Assembly (NCBI RefSeq): GCF_000307855.1
Contig: NZ_AJLR01000149.1
Coordinates: forward strand, 1 to 64,000
DNA: 64,000 nucleotides
Source: Schinkia azotoformans LMG 9581
GTDB taxonomy: Bacteria; Bacillota; Bacilli; Bacillales; Bacillaceae_J
Direction of reading: 5' to 3'
The stretch's first letter is position 1. Each line of letters starts with the position of its first letter. The notes below the pieces were generated by a model, which ran no database searches, was not told the DNA's origin, and saw nothing but the letters and a program-made list of their open reading frames with translations. Positions 1-9,587 of this stretch are shown here, piece after piece. Made by a program: the position numbers and the translations under genes.

Positions 1-14
1 CGCTTCCGCTTTTC
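1..14 (-). repeat. Family A dispersed repeat, end fragment cut by the window edge
   Basis: The reverse strand reads GAAAAGCGGAAGCG, the left end of the repeat seen complete at 18969-19115, 38783-38886 and 53576-53721. It begins two bases after the stop codon of the epimerase gene and has the same orientation as that gene. Confidence 0.7.
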
Positions 15-16
15 TA

Positions 17-1159
17 TTATAAAAATGCTTCTGGGCGTTGTTCGATTTGACCAAAATGGTAGCGGATGGCTTCAGCAATGCGTTCGCTGGCTTTTCCATC
101 TCCGTATGGGTTCGAAGCTTTTGCCATTTTTTCATATTCAGCCTGATCTGTAAGCAAGTCGGATGCTAAACGATAGACTGTATCCTCATCTGTTCCGGCC
201 AACTTCAATGTGCCGGCTTCGATTCCTTCCGGGCGCTCCGTCGTGTCGCGTAATACGAGAACTGGAACTCCAAGCGATGGCGCCTCCTCCTGAACGCCGC
301 CGGAATCGGTCAAAATTAAATGAGCACGAGCGGCAAAGTTATGGAAGTCAATCACATCAAGCGGTTCAATTAATTGAATGCGATCATGTCCGCCCAAAAT
401 TTCACCAGCAATTTCACGTACAGCAGGATTCATATGGACAGGGTAAATGACCTGAACATCAGTGAACTCATCTACGATGCGGCGAATCGCACGGAACATA
501 TTGCGCATCGGCTCCCCAAGGTTTTCGCGACGGTGTGCTGTCACAAGTACAAGTCTGCCCCCGCTTACTTTTTCAAGAACCTCATTTGTATAATCTTCTT
601 TTACCGTAGTTTTTAAAGCATCAATCGCTGTATTTCCGGTGATAAAGATTGCCTCTTGCTTTTTATTTTCATTCGTAAGGTTTTCGAAGGCTTTTTCCGT
701 CGGTGAAAAATGAAGGTCAGCGATCACGCCTGTTAATTGGCGGTTCATCTCCTCCGGAAATGGCGAATATTTATTCCAAGTCCGTAAGCCGGCTTCAACA
801 TGCCCCACCGCAACCTGATTATAATACGCAGCAAGGCTCGCGATAAACGTTGTTGTCGTATCGCCATGAACAAGCACGATGTCCGGTTTGACCTCTTTGA
901 TAACAGCATCCAAACCTTCAAGCCCTCTAGTTGTCACATCGATAAGTGTTTGGCGGTCCTTCATGATGTTTAGATCGTAATCAGGTTTTACATTAAAAAT
1001 TTCTAAAACCTGATCGAGCATTTGGCGATGCTGAGCTGTTACCGCAACAATGGATTCAAACTGTTCCGGGCGTTTTTCCAGTTCCAGCACAAGCGGGCAC
1101 ATTTTAATCGCTTCCGGTCTAGTTCCAAAAGTCGTTAAAACTTTAATTCGTTTTGACAT
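17..1159 (-). CDS. wecB: UDP-N-acetylglucosamine 2-epimerase (non-hydrolysing)
   Basis: This 380-residue cytoplasmic enzyme interconverts UDP-GlcNAc and UDP-ManNAc, supplying ManNAc for teichoic acid linkage units and other wall or surface glycans. Family motifs are clear: GTRPEAIK near the N-terminus, HGDTTTT around residue 100, GHVEAGLRT, TAHRREN near 210 and DSGGVQEEAPSLGVPV near 290, which together build the two Rossmann-like halves and the nucleotide-sugar site. Length fits the family. The ATG is preceded by TTGGAGTG at good spacing. It follows upp on the same strand, about 100 bases downstream; in related Bacillaceae this pair usually precedes the ATP synthase operon (inference). B. subtilis calls it mnaA. 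Confidence 0.95.
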   Translation of the reverse strand: MSKRIKVLTTFGTRPEAIKMCPLVLELEKRPEQFESIVAVTAQHRQMLDQVLEIFNVKPDYDLNIMKDRQTLIDVTTRGLEGLDAVIKEVKPDIVLVHGDTTTTFIASLAAYYNQVAVGHVEAGLRTWNKYSPFPEEMNRQLTGVIADLHFSPTEKAFENLTNENKKQEAIFITGNTAIDALKTTVKEDYTNEVLEKVSGGRLVLVTAHRRENLGEPMRNMFRAIRRIVDEFTDVQVIYPVHMNPAVREIAGEILGGHDRIQLIEPLDVIDFHNFAARAHLILTDSGGVQEEAPSLGVPVLVLRDTTERPEGIEAGTLKLAGTDEDTVYRLASDLLTDQAEYEKMAKASNPYGDGKASERIAEAIRYHFGQIEQRPEAFL

Positions 1160-1226
1160 TTTTATTCACTCCAATTAATTGTTCCGAACAAAGCGACCAA
1201 GGTATTTTGGGCTAAATAAGCAACTT

Positions 1227-1245
1227 GCCACTACTATTGAGTGGC
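1227..1245 (-). other. Short inverted repeat between upp and wecB
   Basis: GCCACT and AGTGGC face each other across seven bases. There is no T-run on the reverse strand, so a strong terminator is unlikely; it could be an attenuator or mRNA processing hairpin. It lies just after the upp stop codon. Confidence 0.3.
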
Positions 1246-1265
1246 ATGTGCATAGTAAACGGCGA

Positions 1266-2300
<1,035 letters not shown>

Positions 2301-2340
2301 AACAAAAATATAAAAGCCGATTTACTTAGAAATCGACTTT
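2301..2340 (-). terminator. Rho-independent terminator after the MFS transporter gene
   Basis: On the reverse strand AAGTCGATTT pairs with AAATCGGCTT (one G-U pair) across a six-base loop and is followed by TTATATTTTTG. It lies about 30 bases after the stop codon at 2368. Confidence 0.75.
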
Positions 2341-2367
2341 GGAGTAATTTTGATTATATAAAAATTT

Positions 2368-3573
2368 TTAGTTGCTGTTGGATTGTACGTTCTCCCACTC
2401 AACTTCTTGAGCCGTTTTTTTCTCAAATTTAATTCCATTCATAATTAGGCATGCTCCGAGGAATACAACCGCTGCCGCCCCTATTAATGCCGAGTTGAAG
2501 CTATGTGTGACCGATGATAAAAGACCTGCAATTGTTGGTCCGATCATTTGGCCGATTGCATAAATGGCCGTCATATAGCCAATAAGTCGGCTCGTATTGG
2601 ATAGATTCATTTGACGCGCGATAGTTGTTGCCAGGGTGGTGATACCCATAAATGTTGCACCAAATAGTGCGGCACTGATCATTAAGCTAGTTGCCGACAT
2701 CCACATCACCGGTAGTGCGATGCCGAGAGATTGTAATACCATCGCAAAAATCAAGGATTTTATAAGTCCCCACCTTTTTCCAATCAATGACCAAATTGCA
2801 CATGACGGGATGGCAGCCAAGCCTACGATCATCCAGATAAAGGTTGCAGCGCTGCTGGTTGGCAACATTTTTTCAGCAAAAGAAACGATAAATGTTCCTG
2901 TTACAATATAGCCCAAGCCCTCTAAACCGTAAGCCGCAACTAACCATGGAAGCCATTTAGCGGGTGGCACCTGGTTTCTGACTACTTGATTATTTGTTTT
3001 TTCAATCGAATTAGGATAATCTACGAGCAGAATCCAAACAAAGAGTGTTAGAATAGCTGCTACAATTCCGAGCCCAACCCATACACCTTCCCACTGGAAA
3101 AAGCGGTTTAGAGCTGGCGTGAACAATCCTGTAGTGAAAATTCCAAACCCTACACCACTGTAAAAAAAACCAGACCAATTTGTTTTGTTTCTGGCAGCCA
3201 GTTTGTCTAAAACAATACTGGAGGCCAACACGAATACAAAAGCGCTTGCCACACCCGATAGAAAACGAAGGATAAACCAGAATATAAAAGAATGTGATAA
3301 ACCCATAATGGCAGTTGTTGAGATACTAATAATTAGACTTAGTCTTAGAAGGAACGTCCGATTGTTGTTCAATGGTACGACACTTGTAATGAATGCCCCG
3401 ACCAAATATCCAGCGTAATTGCTTGTTGCCAGGTACCCAGCCATGGCGTCAGAGAAGCCAATCGCATTTTGCATCAACGGTAGTACTGGCGTATATGTAA
3501 ATCTCCCGATTCCCATTGCAATCATTAAAGAAAAAATACCTCCAATTAAAAAAAGAAAAGGCTGCTTTTTCAA
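2368..3573 (-). CDS. YbfB/YjiJ-type major facilitator transporter
   Basis: This 401-residue polytopic membrane protein has about twelve hydrophobic segments. The N-terminal GIGRFTYTPVLPLMQ is the hallmark of the YbfB/YjiJ branch of the major facilitator superfamily, uncharacterised drug/metabolite-type permeases. The start is TTG, with GGGGGTGAG four bases upstream. It stands between upp and glyA, which are neighbours in B. subtilis, so this gene and the small membrane gene on the other strand look inserted or retained only in some lineages. It has its own terminator. The substrate cannot be inferred; proximity to upp is not evidence for a nucleobase substrate. Confidence 0.85.
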   Translation of the reverse strand: MKKQPFLFLIGGIFSLMIAMGIGRFTYTPVLPLMQNAIGFSDAMAGYLATSNYAGYLVGAFITSVVPLNNNRTFLLRLSLIISISTTAIMGLSHSFIFWFILRFLSGVASAFVFVLASSIVLDKLAARNKTNWSGFFYSGVGFGIFTTGLFTPALNRFFQWEGVWVGLGIVAAILTLFVWILLVDYPNSIEKTNNQVVRNQVPPAKWLPWLVAAYGLEGLGYIVTGTFIVSFAEKMLPTSSAATFIWMIVGLAAIPSCAIWSLIGKRWGLIKSLIFAMVLQSLGIALPVMWMSATSLMISAALFGATFMGITTLATTIARQMNLSNTSRLIGYMTAIYAIGQMIGPTIAGLLSSVTHSFNSALIGAAAVVFLGACLIMNGIKFEKKTAQEVEWENVQSNSN

Positions 3574-3726
3574 ATACTCACCCCCGGACCCCTGATTTTT
3601 ATAATTTTATCACAGTTTTTTACTTATAGTTTAAAATTCCTTTACACTGTATTGCAACTGCTTGGAATAAACTGTAAATTACTTGTAAATAATAAATTAG
3701 AAGTAATGAATAAAGGAACTTTGCTA

Positions 3727-4146
3727 ATGAGGGTTATTTCAGCTCTATTTTCAATGCTTATGCCAGGGTTTGGCCAAATATATAATCGGCAATTTATAAA
3801 AGGGATTTTCTTTGTAATACTAGAACATTACGTTAATGCGTCTGCCAATATAAACAAGGCCATTCACCTTGATTTTAACGGGTTTCATCAACAAGCACTG
3901 GAGGCAGTTATTTACGATGGTTTGTTATTTTATCCGGGTTTCTATGTCTATGCGGTATGGGATTCTTGGTTTTATGCAAAGGTGGGAGCAAATAAAACAA
4001 AAACGGCGATTCCTTTTATAATAAGCGGATTTTTAGGTGAATTCGGCTCAATTTATGCTACGAAGATACCAATCCCCTCTTTAACAACGGGGCTGCTTAT
4101 GATTATTCCTATGATTATCGGGATGATTGTCTTTCGGAAGCAGTGA
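3727..4146 (+). CDS. Small multi-pass membrane protein, function unknown
   Basis: This is a predicted 139-residue membrane protein starting MRVISALFSMLMPGFGQIYN. The PGFGQIYNRQFIKG stretch resembles the PGLGQ(L/I)Y turn common in small TM2-like and other short Bacillus membrane proteins, but I do not recognise a named family. There are about three or four hydrophobic segments: residues 4-20, 28-38, 60-80 and two after 95. An earlier in-frame ATG (3706) exists, but AAAGGA nine bases before 3727 supports the later start. It is divergent from the MFS gene, with about 150 bases between the starts. A GC-rich family B repeat follows directly after the stop. Confidence 0.65.
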   Translation: MRVISALFSMLMPGFGQIYNRQFIKGIFFVILEHYVNASANINKAIHLDFNGFHQQALEAVIYDGLLFYPGFYVYAVWDSWFYAKVGANKTKTAIPFIISGFLGEFGSIYATKIPIPSLTTGLLMIIPMIIGMIVFRKQ

Positions 4147-4155
4147 AGGGTTGAT

Positions 4156-4256
4156 GGGGCGTCAGGCTACCTTGACGGTGGGTCAATGGGGCGGTGAGCC
4201 AGAGGGTCCCGACCCTCTGACCTCATTCGGGACATAGATCCCGACCCCATGGCTCT
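4156..4256. repeat. Family B GC-rich intergenic repeat
   Basis: GC-rich sequence unlike its surroundings. AGAGGGTC and GACCCTCT form a tight hairpin, followed by GGGACATAGATCCCGACCCC and ATGGCTC, a module shared with copies near 11.3, 35.1, 51.4 and 62.5 kb. It lies between the convergent small membrane gene and glyA. Confidence 0.75.
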
Positions 4257-4262
4257 TATTAA

Positions 4263-5504
4263 TTATAGATTCGGATATAATTGGAATTTTGAAGTTAAAT
4301 CTTCTACACGCTTCGCCGCTTCAGCCAATTTTTCTTCGTTATCTACATTTTTTAATGTTAAGCCAATGATTGATGCAATTTCGTCCATTTCTTCTAGACC
4401 AAAACCGCGGCTTGTAACTGCAGCTGTACCAATACGGATACCGCTTGTTACAAATGGGCTTTCTTGGTCGAATGGAATGGTATTTTTGTTAACAGTGATG
4501 CCGACATCATCTAATGCTTTTTCAGCTACTTTTCCTGTTAATCCTAATTTACTTACATCGATTAATAATAAGTGGTTGTCTGTACCGCCTGATACTAGTG
4601 TTAAGCCTTCTTTTTGCAGGCCTTCTCCAAGACGTTTTGCGTTGTCTTTAATATTCCCGGCATATTCTTTAAAGCTGTCTTGTAGTGCTTCACCGAATGC
4701 AACAGCTTTTGCTGCGATTACGTGCATTAATGGACCGCCTTGGATTCCAGGGAAGATTGCTTTATCAATTTTTTGAGCAAATTCTTGTTTACATAAAATC
4801 ATACCGCCACGTGGTCCACGTAATGTTTTATGTGTAGTTGTTGTTACGAAATCAGCGTATGGTACAGGATTCATGTGCAGGCCGGCTGCCACAAGACCAG
4901 CGATGTGAGCCATATCGACCATTAAGTAAGCTCCCACTTCATCAGCAATTTCGCGGAATTTCGCAAAGTCAATTTCACGAGGATATGCACTTGCGCCTGC
5001 TACGATCAATTTCGGCTTATGTTCTTTAGCTTTTGCTAAAACATCTTCATAATCGATTTGTTGTGTTTCTTTGTCGACTCCATACTCAACAAAGTTGTAT
5101 TGAATTCCACTGAAGTTAACAGGACTTCCGTGTGTTAAATGTCCTCCGTGTGATAAGTTCATTCCTAGAACTGTATCCCCTGTTTGTAAAATTGTGAAGT
5201 AAACCGCCATGTTCGCTTGTGCACCTGAGTGTGGCTGAACATTGACATGCTCTGCTCCAAAGATTTGCTTCGCACGATTTCTTGCGATATCTTCTGCTAC
5301 GTCCACATACTCACAGCCGCCATAGTAACGTTTACCAGGATAGCCTTCTGCATATTTGTTTGTTAAAACTGAACCTTGTGCCTCCATTACTGCTTCACTT
5401 ACGAAATTTTCTGACGCAATTAATTCAATTTTATTGCGTTGACGACCAAGTTCGTCTTGGATTGCTTGATATAACTCTTGGTCTTGCGATTTTAAATGTT
5501 CCAT
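4263..5504 (-). CDS. glyA: Serine hydroxymethyltransferase
   Basis: This 413-residue PLP enzyme converts serine and tetrahydrofolate into glycine and 5,10-methylene-tetrahydrofolate, the main one-carbon source. The PLP lysine is Lys226 in [14 protein letters not shown]; the N-terminal IASENF and [15 protein letters not shown] substrate-site motifs are intact. Length is normal for the family. AGGAGG sits seven bases before the ATG. It follows ywlG on the same strand after about 100 bases, as in B. subtilis. A palindrome with CGAA and TTCG half-sites lies at 5545-5562 in the leader. Confidence 0.97.
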   Translation of the reverse strand: MEHLKSQDQELYQAIQDELGRQRNKIELIASENFVSEAVMEAQGSVLTNKYAEGYPGKRYYGGCEYVDVAEDIARNRAKQIFGAEHVNVQPHSGAQANMAVYFTILQTGDTVLGMNLSHGGHLTHGSPVNFSGIQYNFVEYGVDKETQQIDYEDVLAKAKEHKPKLIVAGASAYPREIDFAKFREIADEVGAYLMVDMAHIAGLVAAGLHMNPVPYADFVTTTTHKTLRGPRGGMILCKQEFAQKIDKAIFPGIQGGPLMHVIAAKAVAFGEALQDSFKEYAGNIKDNAKRLGEGLQKEGLTLVSGGTDNHLLLIDVSKLGLTGKVAEKALDDVGITVNKNTIPFDQESPFVTSGIRIGTAAVTSRGFGLEEMDEIASIIGLTLKNVDNEEKLAEAAKRVEDLTSKFQLYPNL

Positions 5505-5544
5505 GTTTTCCTCCTAAGATATATATATTAATTTTTGATAAAAT

Positions 5545-5562
5545 CCGAATATTAATGTTCGT
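5545..5562. promoter_or_regulatory. CGAA/TTCG inverted repeat upstream of glyA
   Basis: CCGAATATTAATGTTCGT is a near-palindrome about 40 bases before the glyA start. CGAAC-type half-sites are recognised by PurR of Bacillus, which controls glyA in B. subtilis. The spacing here is far shorter than in the classical two-box PurR operators, so the assignment is tentative. Confidence 0.3.
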
Positions 5563-5607
5563 AAACCATTGTAACATATTTATTTTTAATAAAAAACCCA
5601 AAAAATT

Positions 5608-6186
5608 TTAGCTTTCGCAGGAAATGTTCGCTTCTATATCCGAATAAACTGCTCGCTCTCCACCGATAAGCTTCGGTCTTGTCCGAACCATCGTAACGTG
5701 AGCTTGTCCAATTTCTGTTATTTTACCACGAACTGGAACCGCTACGTGCTTAATATGCATTCCAATAAATGTGTCACCAATATCAATGCCGGCATCAGCT
5801 TTTATGAATTCTACCATTTGCGGGTTTTGAAAATGTCTATAGGCGTATGTTGCCATTGCCCCTCCCGCTGTTTTGACCGGAATGACAGATACTGGCTCGA
5901 ACCGCTTTTGCTGTGCGGTTTCTTTTTCAACGACTAGGGCACGGTTTAAATGCTCACAGCATTGGAATGCTAGCTGTACACCTGTTTTTTGCTTAAAATT
6001 TTGAAATACTGAGAAAATTGTTTTCGCAACTTCGTCCATTCCGGATGTTCCAATTCGTTTGCCGATGACTTCACTTGTGCTGCACCCAATGACCAGGATG
6101 TGGTCTGATGTAAGGTTTGCCACTGCCTGAAGGTCTGCGAGCACGGTTTCAAGCTGTATTTTTATAAGTTTTAAATCTATTTCCAC
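5608..6186 (-). CDS. ywlG: YwlG family protein (DUF436)
   Basis: This 192-residue conserved cytoplasmic protein belongs to the DUF436/TIGR01440 family; the function is not established. The conserved segments [46 protein letters not shown] and [19 protein letters not shown] are present. The start is GTG at 6186 with AAAGGAG about nine bases upstream. A longer frame reaches into the GC-rich repeat upstream and is rejected because those extra codons only encode the repeat. It sits between rpiB and glyA, the B. subtilis order, and may be co-transcribed with glyA. Confidence 0.9.
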   Translation of the reverse strand: MEIDLKLIKIQLETVLADLQAVANLTSDHILVIGCSTSEVIGKRIGTSGMDEVAKTIFSVFQNFKQKTGVQLAFQCCEHLNRALVVEKETAQQKRFEPVSVIPVKTAGGAMATYAYRHFQNPQMVEFIKADAGIDIGDTFIGMHIKHVAVPVRGKITEIGQAHVTMVRTRPKLIGGERAVYSDIEANISCES

Positions 6187-6214
6187 TTTTAAGGGCTCCT
6201 TTCTTGGATGATAT

Positions 6215-6296
6215 GTGCTGGGACGCGGGGACCGACCCCATGGCTCGTCCACCTCACACAATCTGGGACGGAGAACCCGCCCCCCGCGGCACAGCT
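6215..6296. repeat. Family B GC-rich intergenic repeat
   Basis: Contains GGGACGCGGGGACCGACCCC, ATGGCTC and GGGACGGAGAACCCGCCCCC, the same modules as other copies. It lies between the rpiB terminator and the ywlG start. Confidence 0.7.
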
Positions 6297-6302
6297 CGCA
6301 TA

Positions 6303-6334
6303 CAAAAATAGCAGGTATTTTGCATACACCTGCT
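6303..6334 (-). terminator. Rho-independent terminator after rpiB
   Basis: AGCAGGT and ACCTGCT pair across eleven bases on the reverse strand, followed by ATTTTTG. It lies about 70 bases after the rpiB stop. Confidence 0.7.
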
Positions 6335-6403
6335 AACCTGATTGAATGTTTCGTTCGAGGGAGAGGAAGTCGTCGACGAGACGGTCCCCATCCTACTACA
6401 TTG

Positions 6404-6844
6404 TTATTTTTTTTCGTAATCTGTAATTTTTGTAATTCGATTTAAATGACGGCCGCCTTCGAAGTCGGTTGTGAGCCATGTTTTTGCAATTTCTCTAGCC
6501 AAGCCTGGACCAATTACGCGTTCACCCATTGCGAGGATGTTGCTATCATTGTGCTCACGTGTTGCTTTTGCACTGAATACGTCATGAACGAGCGCACAAC
6601 GGATGCCTCTTACCTTATTTGCTGAAATGGACATACCGATTCCTGTTCCGCAAATCAAAATGCCGCGGTCGAACTCCCCGCTTGCGACTTTTTCCGCGAC
6701 CGGAATTGCATAGTCGGGATAATCTACGGAGTTGCTGCATTCACAGCCGAAATCCTCATACTCAATCCCCATTTCTTGCATTAGGGCTATAATCTCCGCT
6801 CTAATATGGATCCCACCATGATCTGATGCGATTGCTACTTTCAT
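6404..6844 (-). CDS. rpiB: Ribose-5-phosphate isomerase B
   Basis: This 146-residue sugar isomerase of the RpiB/LacAB family interconverts ribose 5-phosphate and ribulose 5-phosphate in the pentose phosphate pathway. The catalytic cysteine is Cys65 in [16 protein letters not shown]; the N-terminal ASDHGG phosphate/substrate loop and the [12 protein letters not shown] segment are intact. AGGAGG precedes the ATG and lies inside the last codons of the chemoreceptor gene, whose stop codon ends one base before this start; translation is therefore probably coupled. It equals B. subtilis ywlF. Confidence 0.95.
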   Translation of the reverse strand: MKVAIASDHGGIHIRAEIIALMQEMGIEYEDFGCECSNSVDYPDYAIPVAEKVASGEFDRGILICGTGIGMSISANKVRGIRCALVHDVFSAKATREHNDSNILAMGERVIGPGLAREIAKTWLTTDFEGGRHLNRITKITDYEKK

Positions 6845-6845
6845 T

Positions 6846-8144
6846 TTATTTGCCTCCTAATTGAAATTGGTTAATTGTTTGCTTCAATGTTTGTGCTTGG
6901 TCTGATAATTGACCTGCAATAATTGCAATATCTTCAATCATCGCTGCCTGCTCAGTCGTCGTTGCAGAAATTTCCTGAGACCCCGCAGAAGTTTCCTCGG
7001 CAATAGCTGCCACTTCCTCTGATTGAGCCGATGTATCTTGAATATAGCTCATTTGTTTTTGGGCAAAAACAGCAATTTGTTGAACAGCTTCCTCCATTTG
7101 ATGAACAGACACTGTCATTTGTTCAATCGCTTCATTCGTTTCAATACCCTTATCGGCACCTTTATTAGCAGTGTCAACTTGCTCAAGAATCTGGGTAACG
7201 ACATTTTTAACTTCTACTTGAATATTCCCAACTAAGTCGGAAATTCCATGAACAGCTTGTCTACTTTCATCAGCTAATTTACGAACTTCTTCGGCTACAA
7301 CGGCAAAACCTTTGCCATGCTCGCCCGCACGTGCAGCCTCAATCGAAGCATTGAGCGCCAAGAGATTTGTCTGCTCAGCGATATCTCCGACTAATGAAAT
7401 GATATTTTCAATTTCCTTCGCATTTTTCTCCAGTCGTTGAACTACCGCCAACGATGCTTGATTTTCTTTTGCAAGTAGTTCAATTTCTTGGACTAGCGAA
7501 CGAATGACTTTTTTACTATTTTCCAAAGAAACAACCATATTTGCGGAAACCGCTTGAGAATCAGTTGCATGTTTTAATACTTCCTGAGAAATTTCCGTAA
7601 CCGTATTAATCGATTCAACCGTTGATGTGATCGCGCTGGCTGAGCGCTCCGCACCGTTTGCAATATCCTCGAGCGTTGACGAAATAGCCTCAGCTTGAAT
7701 AGCTGCTGTTTTTGACGCTTCAGAAATACGATCCACATTTTGGTTCGTACTTTGGAAGTTTTGCTCAATATTGATAACCATTGTTCTTAATGATTTTAAC
7801 ATGTTATTAAAAGCAAGTCCTAAAGAACGAATTTCATCGTCCGATTTTGACACCTTCGCATCCTCAGAAATATCACCGCCAGCGGCCTTATAGACGGCTG
7901 CTTCAAGAATTTGCAGCGGTTTGACGATAAAACCAGCAGCAAAATAGGCAAGAATTCCCGACCAAATAATTCCTAACAACAAGGTAATAATTGTAAACAT
8001 CTCTTCGCTAATTGAGATAAAATCTTTCGCATAATCATATAAGAAGTATATGAAAAATGCACTTGTTGAATAGGTTATAATTGAAACAATGGTGATGAAA
8101 ACTACTACTTTCATGCGTAAGCTAAACTTGTATTTTCTCTGCAT
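6846..8144 (-). CDS. Methyl-accepting chemotaxis protein without an extracytoplasmic sensor domain
   Basis: This 432-residue chemoreceptor has two hydrophobic segments (about residues 12-34 and 46-70) separated by only a dozen residues, then a HAMP region and the signalling hairpin with the conserved tip sequence around [20 protein letters not shown]. The usual large extracellular ligand-binding domain is missing, so it must sense a membrane, cytoplasmic or partner-derived signal. The start is the ATG at 8144 with GGGAGG six bases before; an upstream in-frame GTG has no good ribosome site. It is inserted between ywlE and rpiB, which are adjacent in B. subtilis, and abuts rpiB. Confidence 0.9.
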   Translation of the reverse strand: MQRKYKFSLRMKVVVFITIVSIITYSTSAFFIYFLYDYAKDFISISEEMFTIITLLLGIIWSGILAYFAAGFIVKPLQILEAAVYKAAGGDISEDAKVSKSDDEIRSLGLAFNNMLKSLRTMVINIEQNFQSTNQNVDRISEASKTAAIQAEAISSTLEDIANGAERSASAITSTVESINTVTEISQEVLKHATDSQAVSANMVVSLENSKKVIRSLVQEIELLAKENQASLAVVQRLEKNAKEIENIISLVGDIAEQTNLLALNASIEAARAGEHGKGFAVVAEEVRKLADESRQAVHGISDLVGNIQVEVKNVVTQILEQVDTANKGADKGIETNEAIEQMTVSVHQMEEAVQQIAVFAQKQMSYIQDTSAQSEEVAAIAEETSAGSQEISATTTEQAAMIEDIAIIAGQLSDQAQTLKQTINQFQLGGK

Positions 8145-8239
8145 TATGGCCTCCCGATATTCGTACAGAACTGTTTCTCCTTTAATCTCCACAAAACATT
8201 ATTTTTATATAAGAAAAAAATCTGGGCTTGGTGGGAAGT

Positions 8240-8698
8240 CTAATGTTGATCTGCTTCACCCTGATTGTCCAATTTTTCAATAAGCTTAAGAATAGCCTCT
8301 TCAATTTCATTGAAAGTTTTTTCGTAGTCATTCAATGAGCCACCATATGGGTCAGCAATATCAGCTTTCCTATTCAGGGCGTACTCTTTTAAACTAAAAA
8401 CCTTTTCGGTCGCCTTCGGATAGCGCTGCTGGATCAATTGCTTGTGACTATTTCCCATTGTCAAAATTAAATCTGACCAGGCAACAAGCTCTGTTGTAAG
8501 CTGCTTCGACTTATGATCAATTGGTATAGATTGATTTTTTAAAATTTCAATTGAATGAGCGGAAGCTGAACTCCCATCGTGCGCAAAAATGCCAGCTGAT
8601 CTTACTTCAAAACGATTATTCGTTTTATGCTTAAAAATAGCCTCGGCCATCGGGCTCCTGCATGTATTCCCCGTACAAATAAATAGAATTTTATGCAA
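8240..8698 (-). CDS. ywlE: Low-molecular-weight protein arginine phosphatase YwlE
   Basis: This 152-residue LMW-PTP-fold enzyme is expected to remove phosphate from arginine residues placed by McsB on proteins destined for ClpCP. The active loop is CTGNTCRSP with nucleophile Cys8; Thr12 at the position that favours phosphoarginine over phosphotyrosine is retained, and the general acid is in DPYGGS. The start is TTG with AAGGAGGGA six bases upstream; seven further upstream codons overlap that ribosome site and are excluded. No mcsB is in this window. Gene order mntP-ywlE matches B. subtilis. Confidence 0.92.
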   Translation of the reverse strand: MHKILFICTGNTCRSPMAEAIFKHKTNNRFEVRSAGIFAHDGSSASAHSIEILKNQSIPIDHKSKQLTTELVAWSDLILTMGNSHKQLIQQRYPKATEKVFSLKEYALNRKADIADPYGGSLNDYEKTFNEIEEAILKLIEKLDNQGEADQH

Positions 8699-8858
8699 GC
8701 AGCTCCCTCCTTCACTCATAAAGTTTTACCATATATTTATATATTATAAAGCAAACCGGCCACTTCTAATATCATTTAATTAAAATAATCGAAAAAAGTT
8801 CAAAATAAGGACTAGGGTTGAGCTTCATCAATTGGCATGACCTAAAGCAATTAAAAAC

Positions 8859-8891
8859 GCACAAAGGATTCCATGCTAAAATCCCTTGTGC
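8859..8891 (-). terminator. Terminator after mntP
   Basis: GCACAAGGGATT pairs with AATCCTTTGTGC (one mismatch) and is followed by GTTTTTAA on the reverse strand, about 30 bases after the mntP stop. T-runs on both strands make it potentially bidirectional. Confidence 0.8.
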
Positions 8892-8920
8892 ATTATTTTT
8901 TTAAAAAAAGCATGTAAATT

Positions 8921-9481
8921 TCAAAATGGCAATAATAGCTTCAACCCGAATGCGAGGAGGATACTGCCACCAAGGGCTTCGCCATACGACCCAAGCCAAG
9001 TCTGAACCTTTCTGCCGAGCAGCAAGCCCACCCATGTTAGGACCATACTGAAAAATCCAAAAAGAAAAATGGCTACAGCTGTCCGTGCACCAAATATCCC
9101 GAGGCTTAAACCAACCGAAAAACTATCCAGGCTGACACTTAGCGCGAAAATAATTAAACCAAATCCAATTGGTGTAACAAGAGTTTGCTGCCCCGATTTA
9201 AAAGATGATACGACCATCTGTAGACCCAAAATTAATAAAAGTGCACCGCCAATATAGGAAGCAATGCCACTGAAATGAACAGAAATCATGCGCCCGAGGC
9301 CAATCCCCAAGAGCGGCATTATTACATGAAAAATTCCGATTGTGATTCCTATGTAGAACACTTGCTTTAAACGGAGTCGAATCATACCCATTCCCAAGCC
9401 TAACGAAAAGGCGTCCATTCCAAGAGCTATTGCCATGATGGAGAGCGTTATGATCTCCCCAATTAGTTCTGTTATTCCCAT
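8921..9481 (-). CDS. mntP: Manganese efflux pump MntP
   Basis: This 186-residue inner membrane protein has six predicted helices and exports Mn(II). The two DUF204 repeats are visible: [14 protein letters not shown] near residue 20 and [16 protein letters not shown] near 115, each with the conserved intramembrane aspartate. Length is typical. The ATG has GAGGGGGAAAG upstream. I looked for a yybP-ykoY manganese riboswitch, which controls MntP in B. subtilis and E. coli, and did not find one; instead a perfect 7-bp hairpin lies directly against the ribosome site (9497-9523). It equals ywlD in order. Confidence 0.92.
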   Translation of the reverse strand: MGITELIGEIITLSIMAIALGMDAFSLGLGMGMIRLRLKQVFYIGITIGIFHVIMPLLGIGLGRMISVHFSGIASYIGGALLLILGLQMVVSSFKSGQQTLVTPIGFGLIIFALSVSLDSFSVGLSLGIFGARTAVAIFLFGFFSMVLTWVGLLLGRKVQTWLGSYGEALGGSILLAFGLKLLLPF

Positions 9482-9496
9482 CGTCTTTCCCCCTCA

Positions 9497-9523
9497 GACG
9501 TGCTTGTATAACATATGCACGTC
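9497..9523 (-). promoter_or_regulatory. Hairpin next to the mntP ribosome binding site
   Basis: GACGTGC and GCACGTC pair perfectly across thirteen bases, ending one base before the GAGGGGG ribosome site of mntP. It could affect translation initiation. No known riboswitch consensus is seen. Confidence 0.4.
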
Positions 9524-9587
9524 CATGGAGTTTTAGAATTATTGAGAAAAAATTATATTGGGGCATCAGTTGTGACACCGGTGGTAC

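Noticed and set aside
4249-4776. 175-residue frame opposite glyA
   Set aside because: Antisense shadow of a highly conserved gene; it begins in the GC-rich repeat at its ATGGCTC module.
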